Part shown: one piece after another, positions 46,501 through 54,999 of the stretch
Layout: every line of letters starts with the position of its first letter
How positions within the stretch are numbered: the stretch's first letter is position 1
From: Bacillota bacterium
GTDB lineage: Bacteria > Macinerneyibacteriota > Macinerneyibacteria > Macinerneyibacteriales > DSCS01
Assembly: GCA_011048995.1 (NCBI GenBank)
Contig: DSCS01000062.1
Coordinates: 1-64,000 of the forward strand
Direction: 5' to 3'
DNA: 64,000 nucleotides
Made by a program: the position numbers and the translations under genes
The notes under the pieces: model-generated
Told to the model about the DNA's origin: nothing
The model's database searches: none
The model's input: only the letters and a program-made list of their open reading frames with translations

Positions 46501-47328
46501 AAAAACTGACTTTTCGTAATTCTCACCGTAATAGTAAATATCTGCCAAAGACTTCAGCCCCTGAGGCGTTTGCTCAACAGATCCGATAAAAGGCTCTAAC
46601 CGTTCCAGTGCAGCGGGTGCTAAGGCATGTCTGATCTTTACGGCAGAAAGAAGATGCCCGGTGGCTGCTTCTGTCTCCCCCAAGGCCAATTCCGTAAGCC
46701 CGGCATAATAGAAAGGAAAAGGATTGACACTGTCTAATCCTGAAATCTCCTCAAGAAGCGTCTTCATTTTTTTCAAAAGGTCTTTTATACCGTTTTCTAA
46801 AACTCTTTGAACGGGAGTAAACGCTTCTTCTTCCTTTTTCAAAAGAACGCGGACGATGACAAGAGAACATAGAAGGTCAAAATTCTTTTTAAAGACCCCC
46901 TCTTCCCCTGAGACTTTGAGAAGCTTGTCCATCTTTTCAGACAATTCTCTTTCCAGTTTTTGAAGCTCTTCGACTTTTGTCACTCTCAGGACAAGAGCTG
47001 CATTTTTATACTCTTTTCTTTGGATATAGAGATCAAAAAGAAAAAGATCAGCCGCTTTAGAATATGGAAAAGCTTGGCGGAAATCCTGTTTAATGTACCC
47101 GATGACATAATCCGGAGCTTTGATCTTATATTTGACGATCTTGCTTAGAGTCTTAACGGCATTCTCATCATCTTTCTGAAAAGAATAGACTTCGACCAGC
47201 TTCCACAAAAGGTCGCCGTCGTCAGGATACTGCAACAAAGCATCCTGCAATTTATACATCGCATCAGTATAATCTCCGGCGCGGCATATCTTGTCAACTC
47301 TTTTGAGAAGTTTGTCGTTTTTCCCCAT
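43540..47328 (-). CDS. Giant cytosolic TPR-repeat protein
   Basis: 1262 residues built almost entirely of tetratricopeptide-like repeats, for example AGDYTDAMYKLQDALLQYPD at the start and ESGKHEEAVPHYVRAMELGD near ~935. No signal peptide or membrane helix, so probably a cytosolic solenoid for protein-protein contacts. 13 bases before the Cys/coiled-coil/TPR gene and 12 after era. Function unknown. Confidence 0.78.
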   Translation of the reverse strand: MGKNDKLLKRVDKICRAGDYTDAMYKLQDALLQYPDDGDLLWKLVEVYSFQKDDENAVKTLSKIVKYKIKAPDYVIGYIKQDFRQAFPYSKAADLFLFDLYIQRKEYKNAALVLRVTKVEELQKLERELSEKMDKLLKVSGEEGVFKKNFDLLCSLVIVRVLLKKEEEAFTPVQRVLENGIKDLLKKMKTLLEEISGLDSVNPFPFYYAGLTELALGETEAATGHLLSAVKIRHALAPAALERLEPFIGSVEQTPQGLKSLADIYYYGENYEKSVFYITRLAENEKDPEKLSFLEEYLTDIYLKTGPRTPILLAQCRFQMALGQYDEAFRKLTQIKDFSSPDIEPLLKELLDKVADKSTAYKLLGDMKLNEGQLEEAVKAYSEVFRIDKGYADYLSEKLKNADLSQSLPGIHLMADLSLYRGDLKSAFRYYKELMDRYPDETEQAIQGIEKVVEGSKKSVKIRTLLLGIYIDKKMGDKALRLIGDIIKLDYHAVQDIYRSIIHLAETVPGAAEKLVQLITIILSKDPANLYAIFASAHLYALMNDPAKTTEAIKKIMVSGNQELIEGVTGICDSLLENNPHDRELQWSIVNILFDAGRFDQITEQLYTLYLNNQGEGGNILNLLAETVRRGYVDNSLVEIYYKIAMEQNLFNEMDLFIKEALTVNGEIPWIYIALARLSFNREDMTTVIKSFQRLLKYGEMEHFYMVRDITDDIRKIVKPNPGLYYILGLIYRRIGEHDVMLDLFEKVAGKDEHTDTLIMEEIRAVIEEKPQEFRFRILAGKMEYLKGNHKEAVSFFNQAVKINRESAANLVTYYEEMSRDHIDDQFYLLELIKNYLECDLYDEAVMFLKEITVQEEYFLKYMQVLRLMTEYYPEDSFAYTKLGDYFWESGKHEEAVPHYVRAMELGDSGYQEEIIDKIRKDLDHISTGVVWRLFIDLALELGRTDEAFSSLDDALERLSREDLDELKERLAKTDDEGQNIKTTRIMTRLLLKLGEKDEAFAYMKGHLKLLLYHPQTAVELFDSLLEKTGYDNRIFTYYLSYLYQSDQVDKIEEVLSHLDKTNAEPRQKAKYAIMCGDIKKRKGKAAEARDYYHRALEFSGSVKEQMALFEEVKRINDEAWISYLEKSREPSDKLALIDILINRGDYDRAYGLLMEPGRPEDEKLRLFLLLNYYMKKRDYMSYITTAGKITFDSLSLGEPEIKIIRNLVKAFRELHLFQKALYYLHYLKGFVEDDEYTAIRNTIEQEKQQFSQSETGHYLTK

Positions 47329-47340
47329 ATCGGCCCTTCA

Positions 47341-48216
47341 TCATCCGTAATACCCCAAACGCCTTAAAGCACGACTGTCTTTTCTCCAGTTCTTGATCAC
47401 TTTGACGCCAATATCCAAAAAGACCTGACGGCCCAAAAATTCTTCGATTTTTCTGCGGGACTCCTTCCCCACAGTCCGGATCATGGCTCCGCGCTTCCCG
47501 ATCAGTATTCCCTTTTGCGATTCACGCTCACAAATAATAGCGATACGGATGTATTTCTCATTCATCTCTTCTGCCACGATCGCAACGGAATAGGGCAACT
47601 CATCAAAAACATGATAGATGATAGTCTCCCTAACCATCTCCTCTATCATATAACTTTTGTCCTTATCCGTCAACATATCTTCGGGAAAGTACGGAGGCCC
47701 TTCCGGAAGGGATAAAGCCATAAAACGCCTCAAATGTTCAATTTGATCCCCTTTAAGGGCCGATACAGGGAATATATCCGTTACATCTGTCTCCCGGTGA
47801 AGAATATCCATGACAGACAGAAGTTCATTCTTGTTTTTTATCAGATCGCTTTTGTTAATGATCATAAGAGTCTTAGCAGCAGCTCCGCGGAACTTCTCCC
47901 ATGCTTTTTTATCTTTAGGCCCGAATCCCAGACTACCGTCAATGACAAAAAGGATCAGTTCCACGCCTTCTAAAGCCCCTTTGATGTTGGCAACCATATA
48001 TTCTTCTAAAGGCATCTTCGGGACAATGACGCCGGGGGTGTCCAAAAAGACAACCTGTGTCTCCAAGTCCTTCCAATGCGCTATAGCCCGAATCCTGTCC
48101 CGGGTGGTCTGGGGGCGGGGAGAGACAATATTGACCTTATGGCCCACAAGCCTGTTGATCAGGCTTGACTTCCCGACGTTGGGGACACCCACCACTGCTG
48201 CAAATCCTGACCTCAC
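47341..48216 (-). CDS. era: GTPase Era
   Basis: 291 residues; binds 16S rRNA 3' end and checks 30S maturation. G1 GVPNVGKSSL, G2 PQTTRDRI, G3 DTPG, G4 NKSD, and a C-terminal KH domain with GKRGAMIRTVGKESRRKIEE. Start is GTG, overlapping the DUF502 stop as GTGA. Sits downstream of ybeY as in many bacteria. Confidence 0.96.
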   Translation of the reverse strand: MRSGFAAVVGVPNVGKSSLINRLVGHKVNIVSPRPQTTRDRIRAIAHWKDLETQVVFLDTPGVIVPKMPLEEYMVANIKGALEGVELILFVIDGSLGFGPKDKKAWEKFRGAAAKTLMIINKSDLIKNKNELLSVMDILHRETDVTDIFPVSALKGDQIEHLRRFMALSLPEGPPYFPEDMLTDKDKSYMIEEMVRETIIYHVFDELPYSVAIVAEEMNEKYIRIAIICERESQKGILIGKRGAMIRTVGKESRRKIEEFLGRQVFLDIGVKVIKNWRKDSRALRRLGYYG

Positions 48217-48809
48217 TTATCCTCCAAACTGGCGATTCCGCTGCTGATGACGATCTTCATCCCGGTCTCTACGCTGATATTCAATTTAACCAGTTCTGAT
48301 TCTTTAACAAAGATCATCATTCCCGAGGTCGGGTTAGGAGTCGTCGGGATAAACACGGCGACATAGTCTTTTCCGTTGAGTCCCTCTTGTTCTCCCAGCG
48401 TCACATCCATCTTTTCAGTAATAAAGGCTAAAGAATAAACCCCTTTTCGGGGATACTCGATAAGAGCGACACCTGTGAAAAGGTAGTTGCCACGGCCTAA
48501 AACAGCCGATGTGATCTGCTTTGTCAACTTATAGATCCTGTTGACAAGAGGCATTTTTAGAAAAAGGTATTCAGGAATACGAATGATCCAGCGCCCGATA
48601 AAATTCTTGACCAGAAAACCCACAAGGATGATGACAGCAAGGCTGAGAATGATCCCGATACCGGGAATCTCAATATAAAGATTCCTTCTCATCCAGATAT
48701 CAAATTTAGCGAAGATAAGGTAAACTAAATAGACGGTAAGCAAAAAAGGTAACAATGTGACGATACCGGCAATCAGGTATGTCCTTAAAACAGCGATGAT
48801 GCGTTTCAT
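48213..48809 (-). CDS. DUF502 membrane protein
   Basis: 198 residues with two membrane helices (~8-33 and ~48-70) and a soluble C-terminal domain with LIEYPRKGVYSLAFIT and VFIPTTPNPTSGMMIFV, the hallmark segments of DUF502. Function unknown; often near membrane or stress genes. Overlaps era and corC by four bases each. Confidence 0.88.
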   Translation of the reverse strand: MKRIIAVLRTYLIAGIVTLLPFLLTVYLVYLIFAKFDIWMRRNLYIEIPGIGIILSLAVIILVGFLVKNFIGRWIIRIPEYLFLKMPLVNRIYKLTKQITSAVLGRGNYLFTGVALIEYPRKGVYSLAFITEKMDVTLGEQEGLNGKDYVAVFIPTTPNPTSGMMIFVKESELVKLNISVETGMKIVISSGIASLEDK

Positions 48810-50074
48810 TTTCCTCCTTTCGGGCTGTCATTCTCTTTGATTTTCAAATAGACCTTGAGAATGCGCCGATTATCGGCGTCAGTCACCCGGAGGATAAAAC
48901 GGCCGTAGTCATACTCGAATCCGCGTTTGGGAAGATTTCCCAAATGAGCGATAATAAATCCGGCCAGAGTCTCAAAATCTTCATCCCCTGTAATCTCATG
49001 CTCTGTTAAATCGATGGCAAATTCATCCTCAAACTCTTCCAGAGTCATCTTCGGTGAAACAATAAACTCATTATCAGCAATCTTTCTGTAGAGGGATTCC
49101 TCTTCATCATACTCGTCTTCGATCTCACCCACGATTTCTTCCAGGACGTCTTCTATGGTCACCAGCCCCACAAGATCACCATATTCATCGACGACAAAAG
49201 CCATATGCATATGTTTAGCCTGAAAATCTTTAAGAAGAGAATTAATCTTTTTTGTCTCGGGAATAAAAAAGACATCTCTCAGCATTACAGAAAGACTGAA
49301 GTTGTCCCTCCCTACCCGGATCAGGTCCTTGACATAGACAATGCCCAAAATATTGTCCAGGCGTTCATCATAAACAGGAAGGCGGGAATGCCCCTCCTCA
49401 TCGATCACATCGATCAATTCATCGAAGGTCACATCAGAGGATACGGCGACAATATCCACACGGGGAACCATGATCTCGCGGACAGTCGTTTCCTTGAATT
49501 CCAATATACTGCTGATCATCTCGCTCTCCTGAATATTATCTTCAGAAAGGACATTTTTGATGATCTGTTCTTCTAAATCAGTCATATAAGGGGCATTTAA
49601 TACCATTTCCCCGCCCATGACTTTAATCAGAATATCGGCCGGCAACATCAAGAGGCGGACGAAGGGAGAAAGAAAGACCGCCACATAATAAAAGGATCCG
49701 TAAAGCCGGTAGGCTTTTCTGACACCCTGCTGAACAGCAAGGGTCCGGGGAACATATTCCCCGAAAATCAAAAATACACCGAAGGCAATCAGTAAAGAGA
49801 AGACAATATTCTCTGTAATATGAAAAAGGAAAAGAATGAAAAATATTTCCAGAAGATAACGAAGGAATTGAAGAGAAGCAAGCATAAGGTTTCCGCGTTT
49901 GACCCAACGCAGAAAAATATTCTTGAATTTCTCGTTTTCTTTAAAAATCGCACGCAAGCTGCCATATTTAATGCCGATGAATGTCACTTCCACATATTTT
50001 ACCAAAGCCAGAGCCATGGCAGTTAACGCTAAAACAGCCAAATACAATAAGGGGGGCTCCATAAATCTGATCAT
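48806..50074 (-). CDS. CNNM/CorC-type transporter or efflux regulator with CBS pair
   Basis: 422 residues: DUF21 membrane domain with about four helices (~5-150), two CBS domains (~195-320; REIMVPRVDIVAVSSD, VVDEYGDLVGLVTIEDVLEE) that bind adenine nucleotides, and a C-terminal CorC_HlyC transporter-associated domain. Homologues act in magnesium or cobalt export. The hemolysin label is historical. Overlaps neighbours at both ends. Confidence 0.9.
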   Translation of the reverse strand: MIRFMEPPLLYLAVLALTAMALALVKYVEVTFIGIKYGSLRAIFKENEKFKNIFLRWVKRGNLMLASLQFLRYLLEIFFILFLFHITENIVFSLLIAFGVFLIFGEYVPRTLAVQQGVRKAYRLYGSFYYVAVFLSPFVRLLMLPADILIKVMGGEMVLNAPYMTDLEEQIIKNVLSEDNIQESEMISSILEFKETTVREIMVPRVDIVAVSSDVTFDELIDVIDEEGHSRLPVYDERLDNILGIVYVKDLIRVGRDNFSLSVMLRDVFFIPETKKINSLLKDFQAKHMHMAFVVDEYGDLVGLVTIEDVLEEIVGEIEDEYDEEESLYRKIADNEFIVSPKMTLEEFEDEFAIDLTEHEITGDEDFETLAGFIIAHLGNLPKRGFEYDYGRFILRVTDADNRRILKVYLKIKENDSPKGGK

Positions 50075-50781
50075 CCTCCTGTCAAGATATTATTGATCAA
50101 AATCGTTACCAAAAAACCAAGGATTCCCCCGCTTATGACCTGCATCGGGGTATGAATCCCTCTATCCACACGCGCTTTCGACAAAATAAAAGCCATAATA
50201 AAGATCAGAACTGAAATGACATAATAATCAACGTAAAGGACCGAAAGGGCAAATACAGCAAACCCGAAGGCCGCATGCCCGCTGGGAAATCCGCCGTAAA
50301 ACGGCGTCCCGGTCTTCGTCACCGCTTTTATAAAGACCACCAAAGTGACGACGATAACAATGGAGAAAAATATCGTCATATTTTCCATTGAGCGCATTCT
50401 TTTGATCAGCCACCCGACATGGGAATAGGAATTACGGTAAAGAATGAAGAATCCTACCAAAATCGAATTCACGGCAGCCAGAAAAACAGCTCCCGAGCTG
50501 ATATCCTTGACCATCTTGATGACAGGGTTCGGATTTGTTGTAATAAAAAAATCAATAATATGTTCAATGGCAGTATTAAACATTTCCGCAGCAATCACAA
50601 AAAAGATGGCAAAGACTATCAGGGCGCGCTCCGTCATGGTCAAATTTAAAAACAAAGTATAAATGAATACGAAAAAACCGATAAGAAAGTGAAAACGAAT
50701 ATTTTTCTCATACCGAAGAGAGAGTATAACCCCCCCTAAGGCATTATTGAGGCTTTCCCATACGGACCTATTCTTTGTCAT
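50071..50781 (-). CDS. Fusion of DgkA-type lipid kinase and PAP2 phosphatase
   Basis: 236 residues. The N-terminal ~115 residues are a three-helix DgkA/undecaprenol kinase with EMFNTAIEHIID and KDISSGAVFLAA. The C-terminal ~110 residues are a PAP2 membrane phosphatase with FPSGHAAFGF and ARVDRGIHTPMQV; in the last motif the Asp of the usual catalytic relay is Gln. The two halves would add and remove phosphate on a lipid such as undecaprenol or diacylglycerol. DgkA-PAP2 fusions occur in other bacteria. Between ybeY and corC, overlapping both. Confidence 0.85.
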   Translation of the reverse strand: MTKNRSVWESLNNALGGVILSLRYEKNIRFHFLIGFFVFIYTLFLNLTMTERALIVFAIFFVIAAEMFNTAIEHIIDFFITTNPNPVIKMVKDISSGAVFLAAVNSILVGFFILYRNSYSHVGWLIKRMRSMENMTIFFSIVIVVTLVVFIKAVTKTGTPFYGGFPSGHAAFGFAVFALSVLYVDYYVISVLIFIMAFILSKARVDRGIHTPMQVISGGILGFLVTILINNILTGG

Positions 50782-51184
50782 ATTCCAGAAACAACCTTTC
50801 TAAAGGCCTCATCTGTGCCGCTTCTTCTTCCGATTCATGGTCATACCCCAAAAGATGAAGCAGACCGTGGACAAAAAGGCTCATGACTTCCTGCTCTAAC
50901 GAAGAATCTTCTCTTTGCCTGTCAGCCGTTTCCACGGAAATGATGATTTCCCCCAAAAAATCATCCCAGGGATCTTTCAGCACGAAGGAAAGAACATCGG
51001 TCGGACCCTTTTTACCCCGATATTCCCTGTTCAGCCGCTCCATTTCCGCATCATCTGTAAAATAGAGTCCTGCAGGCATTGTCTTTTTCAGAATAAATTC
51101 CGTGATACGCAAGGCCATAGAATTGAGGGCTTCTGAATCAGGGACAAAAGAGAGCCCCTCTTTAACTGTGATCTGAAGCATCAA
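50768..51184 (-). CDS. ybeY: Endoribonuclease YbeY
   Basis: 138 residues; zinc RNase in 16S rRNA 3' end maturation and ribosome quality control. The motif HGLLHLLGYDH (Hx3Hx5H) is complete and the GPTDVLSF segment is present. Follows pgpH by overlap and precedes the dgkA fusion by a 14-base overlap, the standard phoH-pgpH-ybeY-dgkA-era context. Confidence 0.95.
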   Translation of the reverse strand: MMLQITVKEGLSFVPDSEALNSMALRITEFILKKTMPAGLYFTDDAEMERLNREYRGKKGPTDVLSFVLKDPWDDFLGEIIISVETADRQREDSSLEQEVMSLFVHGLLHLLGYDHESEEEAAQMRPLERLFLEYDKE

Positions 51185-53346
51185 TCATTTCCTCCGATCT
51201 CTTTGGGGTACTCGATCCTTTTATGGCGGCTGCCGCGGAAATACTCAATAAAAGCCTCACGCACCGCGTGAACATCCCTTAAAGTGAGGTCACAGACATC
51301 TAGTTGTCCGTCCAGCAAAGCTTCTTCGAAAATACGGTTTATCCTCTCCTGTACATGATGAAAAGGCGAATTGTAAAGCAAACGGGTCACAGCTTCCACT
51401 TTATCGGCTAAGAATATAATAGCCGATTCTTTTCCGGAAGGCTTAGGTCCGTCATAACGGAAATATTTCTCATCAAGATGCTTGTGTTTATTGTCCTTTT
51501 GGTTTTTCTGATAAAAATACTGAATCAGGCTTGTCCCGTGATGCTCGCGGATGATCGCCGTAAGACGGCGCCCCAATCTATTTTTCCTGCCTAAAAGAAC
51601 ACCTTCCTCCACATGATTTTTAAGAATACGTACGGACATCAGCGGAAGCAGGTTATCGTGGCGGTTCGGCCCGTAGATCTGATTTTCAATAAAATAATCC
51701 GGCCTTTTTATCTTTCCCACATCATGATAAAGGCCTCCGACCTTTGCCAGGAGCACATCGGCACCCACGGCTGAAGCAGCATCCCCCGACAATTCAGAGA
51801 CAACAAGGCTGTGGCGGTAAGTCCCCGGAGCGACTGACATAAGCTGGCGCAGAAGAGGGTTTTCCCAGCTCAATAGGGCATTCAAACTGACTTCCGTTGT
51901 GATATTATGGACTTTTTCAAAAAGATAGACTAAAAGATAACCTAATGCAAAGGAGAGCATGACATAGACCGGAACCCAGATCAATACAGAAAGAGACTCC
52001 CGCAGGGGGCGTCCTGCGGCCAACTCTACAACAAAAAGAGAGAGAAGAACAAAAGTGAGATATTTTAAAAGAGTGCTTAAGGTCGGTATTCTCAGCCGGA
52101 AATGGCCTGTCTCCGCTAAAAAAAGCATGGAAGAGAGCAGCCACAAAGCGCTAAACCTGAAATCAGGGCTGAATGCCGCCAGGAGAACCACCCAAAAAAC
52201 AGAAGAAATCAAAGCTCCTTTCAGGTCGATGAGAAAATAAGCCATAATAACAAAAGCCAAAAAGGGAAATGCATAAAGAGAGAATTTCATAAAAACGAAA
52301 AAAAGTGAAAAAGTCAGGAAAAAAAGAAAATTAATCAAAGACCAAAAAAATATCTTTTGAATATTTGTCCAATACCCCTGCTGTCTCATCAAGAGAAAGA
52401 TGACGGCTAACATAAAAAAAAGGGTAAACATAAACCCGATAAGTCTTAAAGTGACAACATTTTTGAGTTTTTCTTCCATTTTATGCAACTTATCCACAAG
52501 GGTCTCATCCACGATCTGCCCTTTTTGGGCGATAATCTCCCCTTTATTAATAGTCACCGTCTCCGGGACAAAATTGCCGCGGATGGACTCGGCCCTTTTT
52601 TTCGTCAATTCCTCACTGAAGTAGACATTTTCCCTCAAATAGTTCTTTAAGACATAATAGGTGAAATCCACATATTGACGGTCGGCTTCTAAATAGCGTT
52701 TGATCAAGGACCGGAGGTAATCTGCAGCTTCAGTACTGAAGATCAGGGAATCTCTGTCGACAAGTACATTATCATTTTTTTTTCTGATCTCCACGGGAAT
52801 GGTCGAACTTTCCAGAAAAAAACGTTCGCCGATGATCCCTTTACGGTAGATCGCATCCAACACATTGAGAAATATGGCGGAAAGTGTATTCAACTGATCA
52901 GGTTTCATACGGGCAGAAGTCAATCCATCCTGCGTTCCCCAGATCTTGTGCAGAGCTTCCGTCCGGCCTTCTGCCGTGCTCTCATCGGATAAGGCTTTTT
53001 TTGCCAAAGCAATATCATTCGAGAGCCTCTTTTTTTCACTCTCCCCGATATCTTCATCCAAAAGATAGACTTTAGGGGCATTATCCAGCCTTTCTCTGAG
53101 ACGGGCCTCATTTTGAGCTTTATCGACCCACTGAAAGTCAATACGGGCGGGTATATTCTCCTTCACGACTTCACGCAAAGAGACCCGGTCGACAGTATAA
53201 GTATTTTCCTTATAAAAAAGATAGATGTTGAGAATGGCAAAAAGAATTGTGAATAAGACTGTCAGCCGGCGACGTCTGACAAACTCATCATCGGAGAACA
53301 ATCGAAATGTGATATTACTGGTTTTTTCGCTTTTCACCGTTTGCAT
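51181..53346 (-). CDS. pgpH: 7TM-HD domain c-di-AMP phosphodiesterase (PgpH-like)
   Basis: About 720 residues: membrane helix near the start, a large extracytoplasmic 7TMR-HDED domain (~60-270), seven membrane helices (~295-470) and a cytosolic HD domain with RHSLVVSELSG, GGLYHDVGKI and REHHGTS. The HD domain hydrolyses c-di-AMP to pApA in Listeria. The frame is open to 53421 but the first ~25 codons lie inside phoH; I place the start at the ATG at 53346. A GTG at 53337 with GAGG nine bases upstream is equally good. Confidence 0.92.
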   Translation of the reverse strand: MQTVKSEKTSNITFRLFSDDEFVRRRRLTVLFTILFAILNIYLFYKENTYTVDRVSLREVVKENIPARIDFQWVDKAQNEARLRERLDNAPKVYLLDEDIGESEKKRLSNDIALAKKALSDESTAEGRTEALHKIWGTQDGLTSARMKPDQLNTLSAIFLNVLDAIYRKGIIGERFFLESSTIPVEIRKKNDNVLVDRDSLIFSTEAADYLRSLIKRYLEADRQYVDFTYYVLKNYLRENVYFSEELTKKRAESIRGNFVPETVTINKGEIIAQKGQIVDETLVDKLHKMEEKLKNVVTLRLIGFMFTLFFMLAVIFLLMRQQGYWTNIQKIFFWSLINFLFFLTFSLFFVFMKFSLYAFPFLAFVIMAYFLIDLKGALISSVFWVVLLAAFSPDFRFSALWLLSSMLFLAETGHFRLRIPTLSTLLKYLTFVLLSLFVVELAAGRPLRESLSVLIWVPVYVMLSFALGYLLVYLFEKVHNITTEVSLNALLSWENPLLRQLMSVAPGTYRHSLVVSELSGDAASAVGADVLLAKVGGLYHDVGKIKRPDYFIENQIYGPNRHDNLLPLMSVRILKNHVEEGVLLGRKNRLGRRLTAIIREHHGTSLIQYFYQKNQKDNKHKHLDEKYFRYDGPKPSGKESAIIFLADKVEAVTRLLYNSPFHHVQERINRIFEEALLDGQLDVCDLTLRDVHAVREAFIEYFRGSRHKRIEYPKEIGGND

Positions 53347-54304
53347 CCTCATACTGATAAGCTTTGATAATCTCCTGTACCAATTTGTGACGGACGACAT
53401 CCACATGAGAGAAATAGACAAAAGCGATATCGCCTATCTTTTCCAAGACTTGCTCTGCGTGGATAAGCCCGCTTTTTTTATTCTCCGGCAAGTCGATTTG
53501 TGTGACATCGCCGGTGACAACGACTTTGGACCCGAATCCGGTTCGTGTTAAAAACATCTTCATTTGCTCAGGCGTAGAATTTTGCGCTTCATCCATAATA
53601 ATAAAGGCATTATTAAGTGTCCGGCCCCGCATATAAGCCAGGGGAATGACTTCAATAATTCCTTTGGATATGAGTAATTCGACTTTAGCAGGTGACATCA
53701 TGTCATAAAGGGCATCATAAAGAGGCCGCAAAAAGGGATCGACCTTTTGCTGCAAATCCCCCGGAAGAAAACCCAGTTTTTCTCCGGCTTCTACTGCAGG
53801 ACGCACGAGAACAATCCGGTCGATAAGGTTTTTTGCATAAAAATCGGCAGCTTTCGCAACAGCCAGATAGGTTTTCCCCGTCCCGGCCGGCCCGATACCG
53901 AAGACAACATCAAATTTATCAATCGCATCGACATATTCTTTCTGATGAAGTGTTTTCGGAGTAATGGGTTTGTTTTTTGCCGTCAGAACGATCTTCTTGT
54001 CGACTAATCCTGATAGCCCGGCTTCACGGCCGTTGCGAGCCAGAGAAATGATATAACGCAACTCTGTTTCCCCGGGCGTGACCCCCTTTTTGATCAACCC
54101 CATTAACTCGGCAAAGACGATCTCCACCCGGCGGATATCAACGGCATTGCCCCGGAATCCGATCTCCCTTTCCCTGACCCAAAGATCGACCGCCAGGGAA
54201 CTGCGGATAAAATTGACAAAAGTATTATTAATACCATAAAGAAGACGGAGGTCAATATCATCGGGAACCGGTATTCGATGCTCGCTATCTACACTATTCT
54301 CCAC
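53315..54304 (-). CDS. phoH: PhoH-like NTPase
   Basis: About 329 residues: N-terminal KH-like region, then a PhoH ATPase domain with Walker A GPAGTGKTYLAVAKA and Walker B FIIMDEAQNSTPEQMK. Linked to RNA metabolism with YbeY and Era. I choose the GTG at 54304 because GAGGTGAT, a near-perfect match to the 16S tail, lies eight bases upstream; an in-frame GTG at 54316 would overlap that site. Confidence 0.92.
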   Translation of the reverse strand: MENSVDSEHRIPVPDDIDLRLLYGINNTFVNFIRSSLAVDLWVREREIGFRGNAVDIRRVEIVFAELMGLIKKGVTPGETELRYIISLARNGREAGLSGLVDKKIVLTAKNKPITPKTLHQKEYVDAIDKFDVVFGIGPAGTGKTYLAVAKAADFYAKNLIDRIVLVRPAVEAGEKLGFLPGDLQQKVDPFLRPLYDALYDMMSPAKVELLISKGIIEVIPLAYMRGRTLNNAFIIMDEAQNSTPEQMKMFLTRTGFGSKVVVTGDVTQIDLPENKKSGLIHAEQVLEKIGDIAFVYFSHVDVVRHKLVQEIIKAYQYEDANGEKRKNQ

Positions 54305-54329
54305 TTGCGATATCACCTCAGTCAGGGGG

Positions 54330-54354
54330 AAAAAGAAGGGCCCGGAGGCCCTTC
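54330..54354 (-). terminator. Intrinsic terminator between lysM and phoH
   Basis: Minus strand: eight-pair stem GAAGGGCC/GGCCCTTC, four-base loop, then five T. It begins a few bases past the lysM stop and ends about 26 bases before the phoH start, leaving no space for a separate phoH promoter. Confidence 0.7.
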
Positions 54355-54360
54355 AAAAAG

Positions 54361-54984
54361 TCAGGGCCTGGGAATGGTCAGAACATCACCGGCATCGATG
54401 ACATTCGAATTAGAGATCTTATCTCTGTTAGCTTCATAGATCTCTTTCCATCTCTTATAGCCTTCTTTGTAATAGACTTCATAATAGCCGGCGATTTTGC
54501 GCAGAGTCTCACCCTGATGAACGGTCCATTCACTGGCAAGAACACGGGGAATCTCAAATACCTGGCCGGGATAAATCAGGTCAGGGTTTTTGATCTGATC
54601 TCTGTTCGCCCTGTAGATGACAGGCCATTTCCAGTAATTTCCTTTTCCGTAGATTTCAGGGTATTCAGCCAATTTAGAGAGCCAATCCCCTCTTTTTACA
54701 GTGTATTCTTTGACCTTAGCGTTGAATTCATCCAAAAGGGCAGCTTCTTCTTCTGTCCAGGTCTCAACAGAATTCAACTGCTGCTGCAAAGCAGCCAACT
54801 GAGCTTCAAGTTCCTGATTATCCTGTTCCAGCTCACTCAATTTCTGATTGGCTAAAGCCTCTCTTTGCTGGTAATACTGGATCCACTCTTCAGCGGAAGC
54901 TTTTTCAGGAGGTACAGGAATATCCTGTGCCATCACAGGAACTATGAAAGCAACAACAACAAGAACGAGCAATAATTTTTTCAT
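54361..54984 (-). CDS. Exported protein with two LysM domains
   Basis: 207 residues: signal peptide ending near AQ (residue ~19), a coiled coil at ~40-85, and two LysM peptidoglycan-binding domains at ~92-150 (VKRGDWLSKLAEYPEIYG, YPGQVFEIPR) and ~153-205 (VHQGETLRKIAGYYEVYY, DAGDVLTIPR). Both contain an insertion with Tyr/Trp not seen in short LysMs. No catalytic domain, so it likely tethers or scaffolds the cell wall. 15 bases after the small lipoprotein gene; probably co-transcribed. Confidence 0.87.
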   Translation of the reverse strand: MKKLLLVLVVVAFIVPVMAQDIPVPPEKASAEEWIQYYQQREALANQKLSELEQDNQELEAQLAALQQQLNSVETWTEEEAALLDEFNAKVKEYTVKRGDWLSKLAEYPEIYGKGNYWKWPVIYRANRDQIKNPDLIYPGQVFEIPRVLASEWTVHQGETLRKIAGYYEVYYKEGYKRWKEIYEANRDKISNSNVIDAGDVLTIPRP

Positions 54985-54999
54985 AGACTTCCCTCCGTT

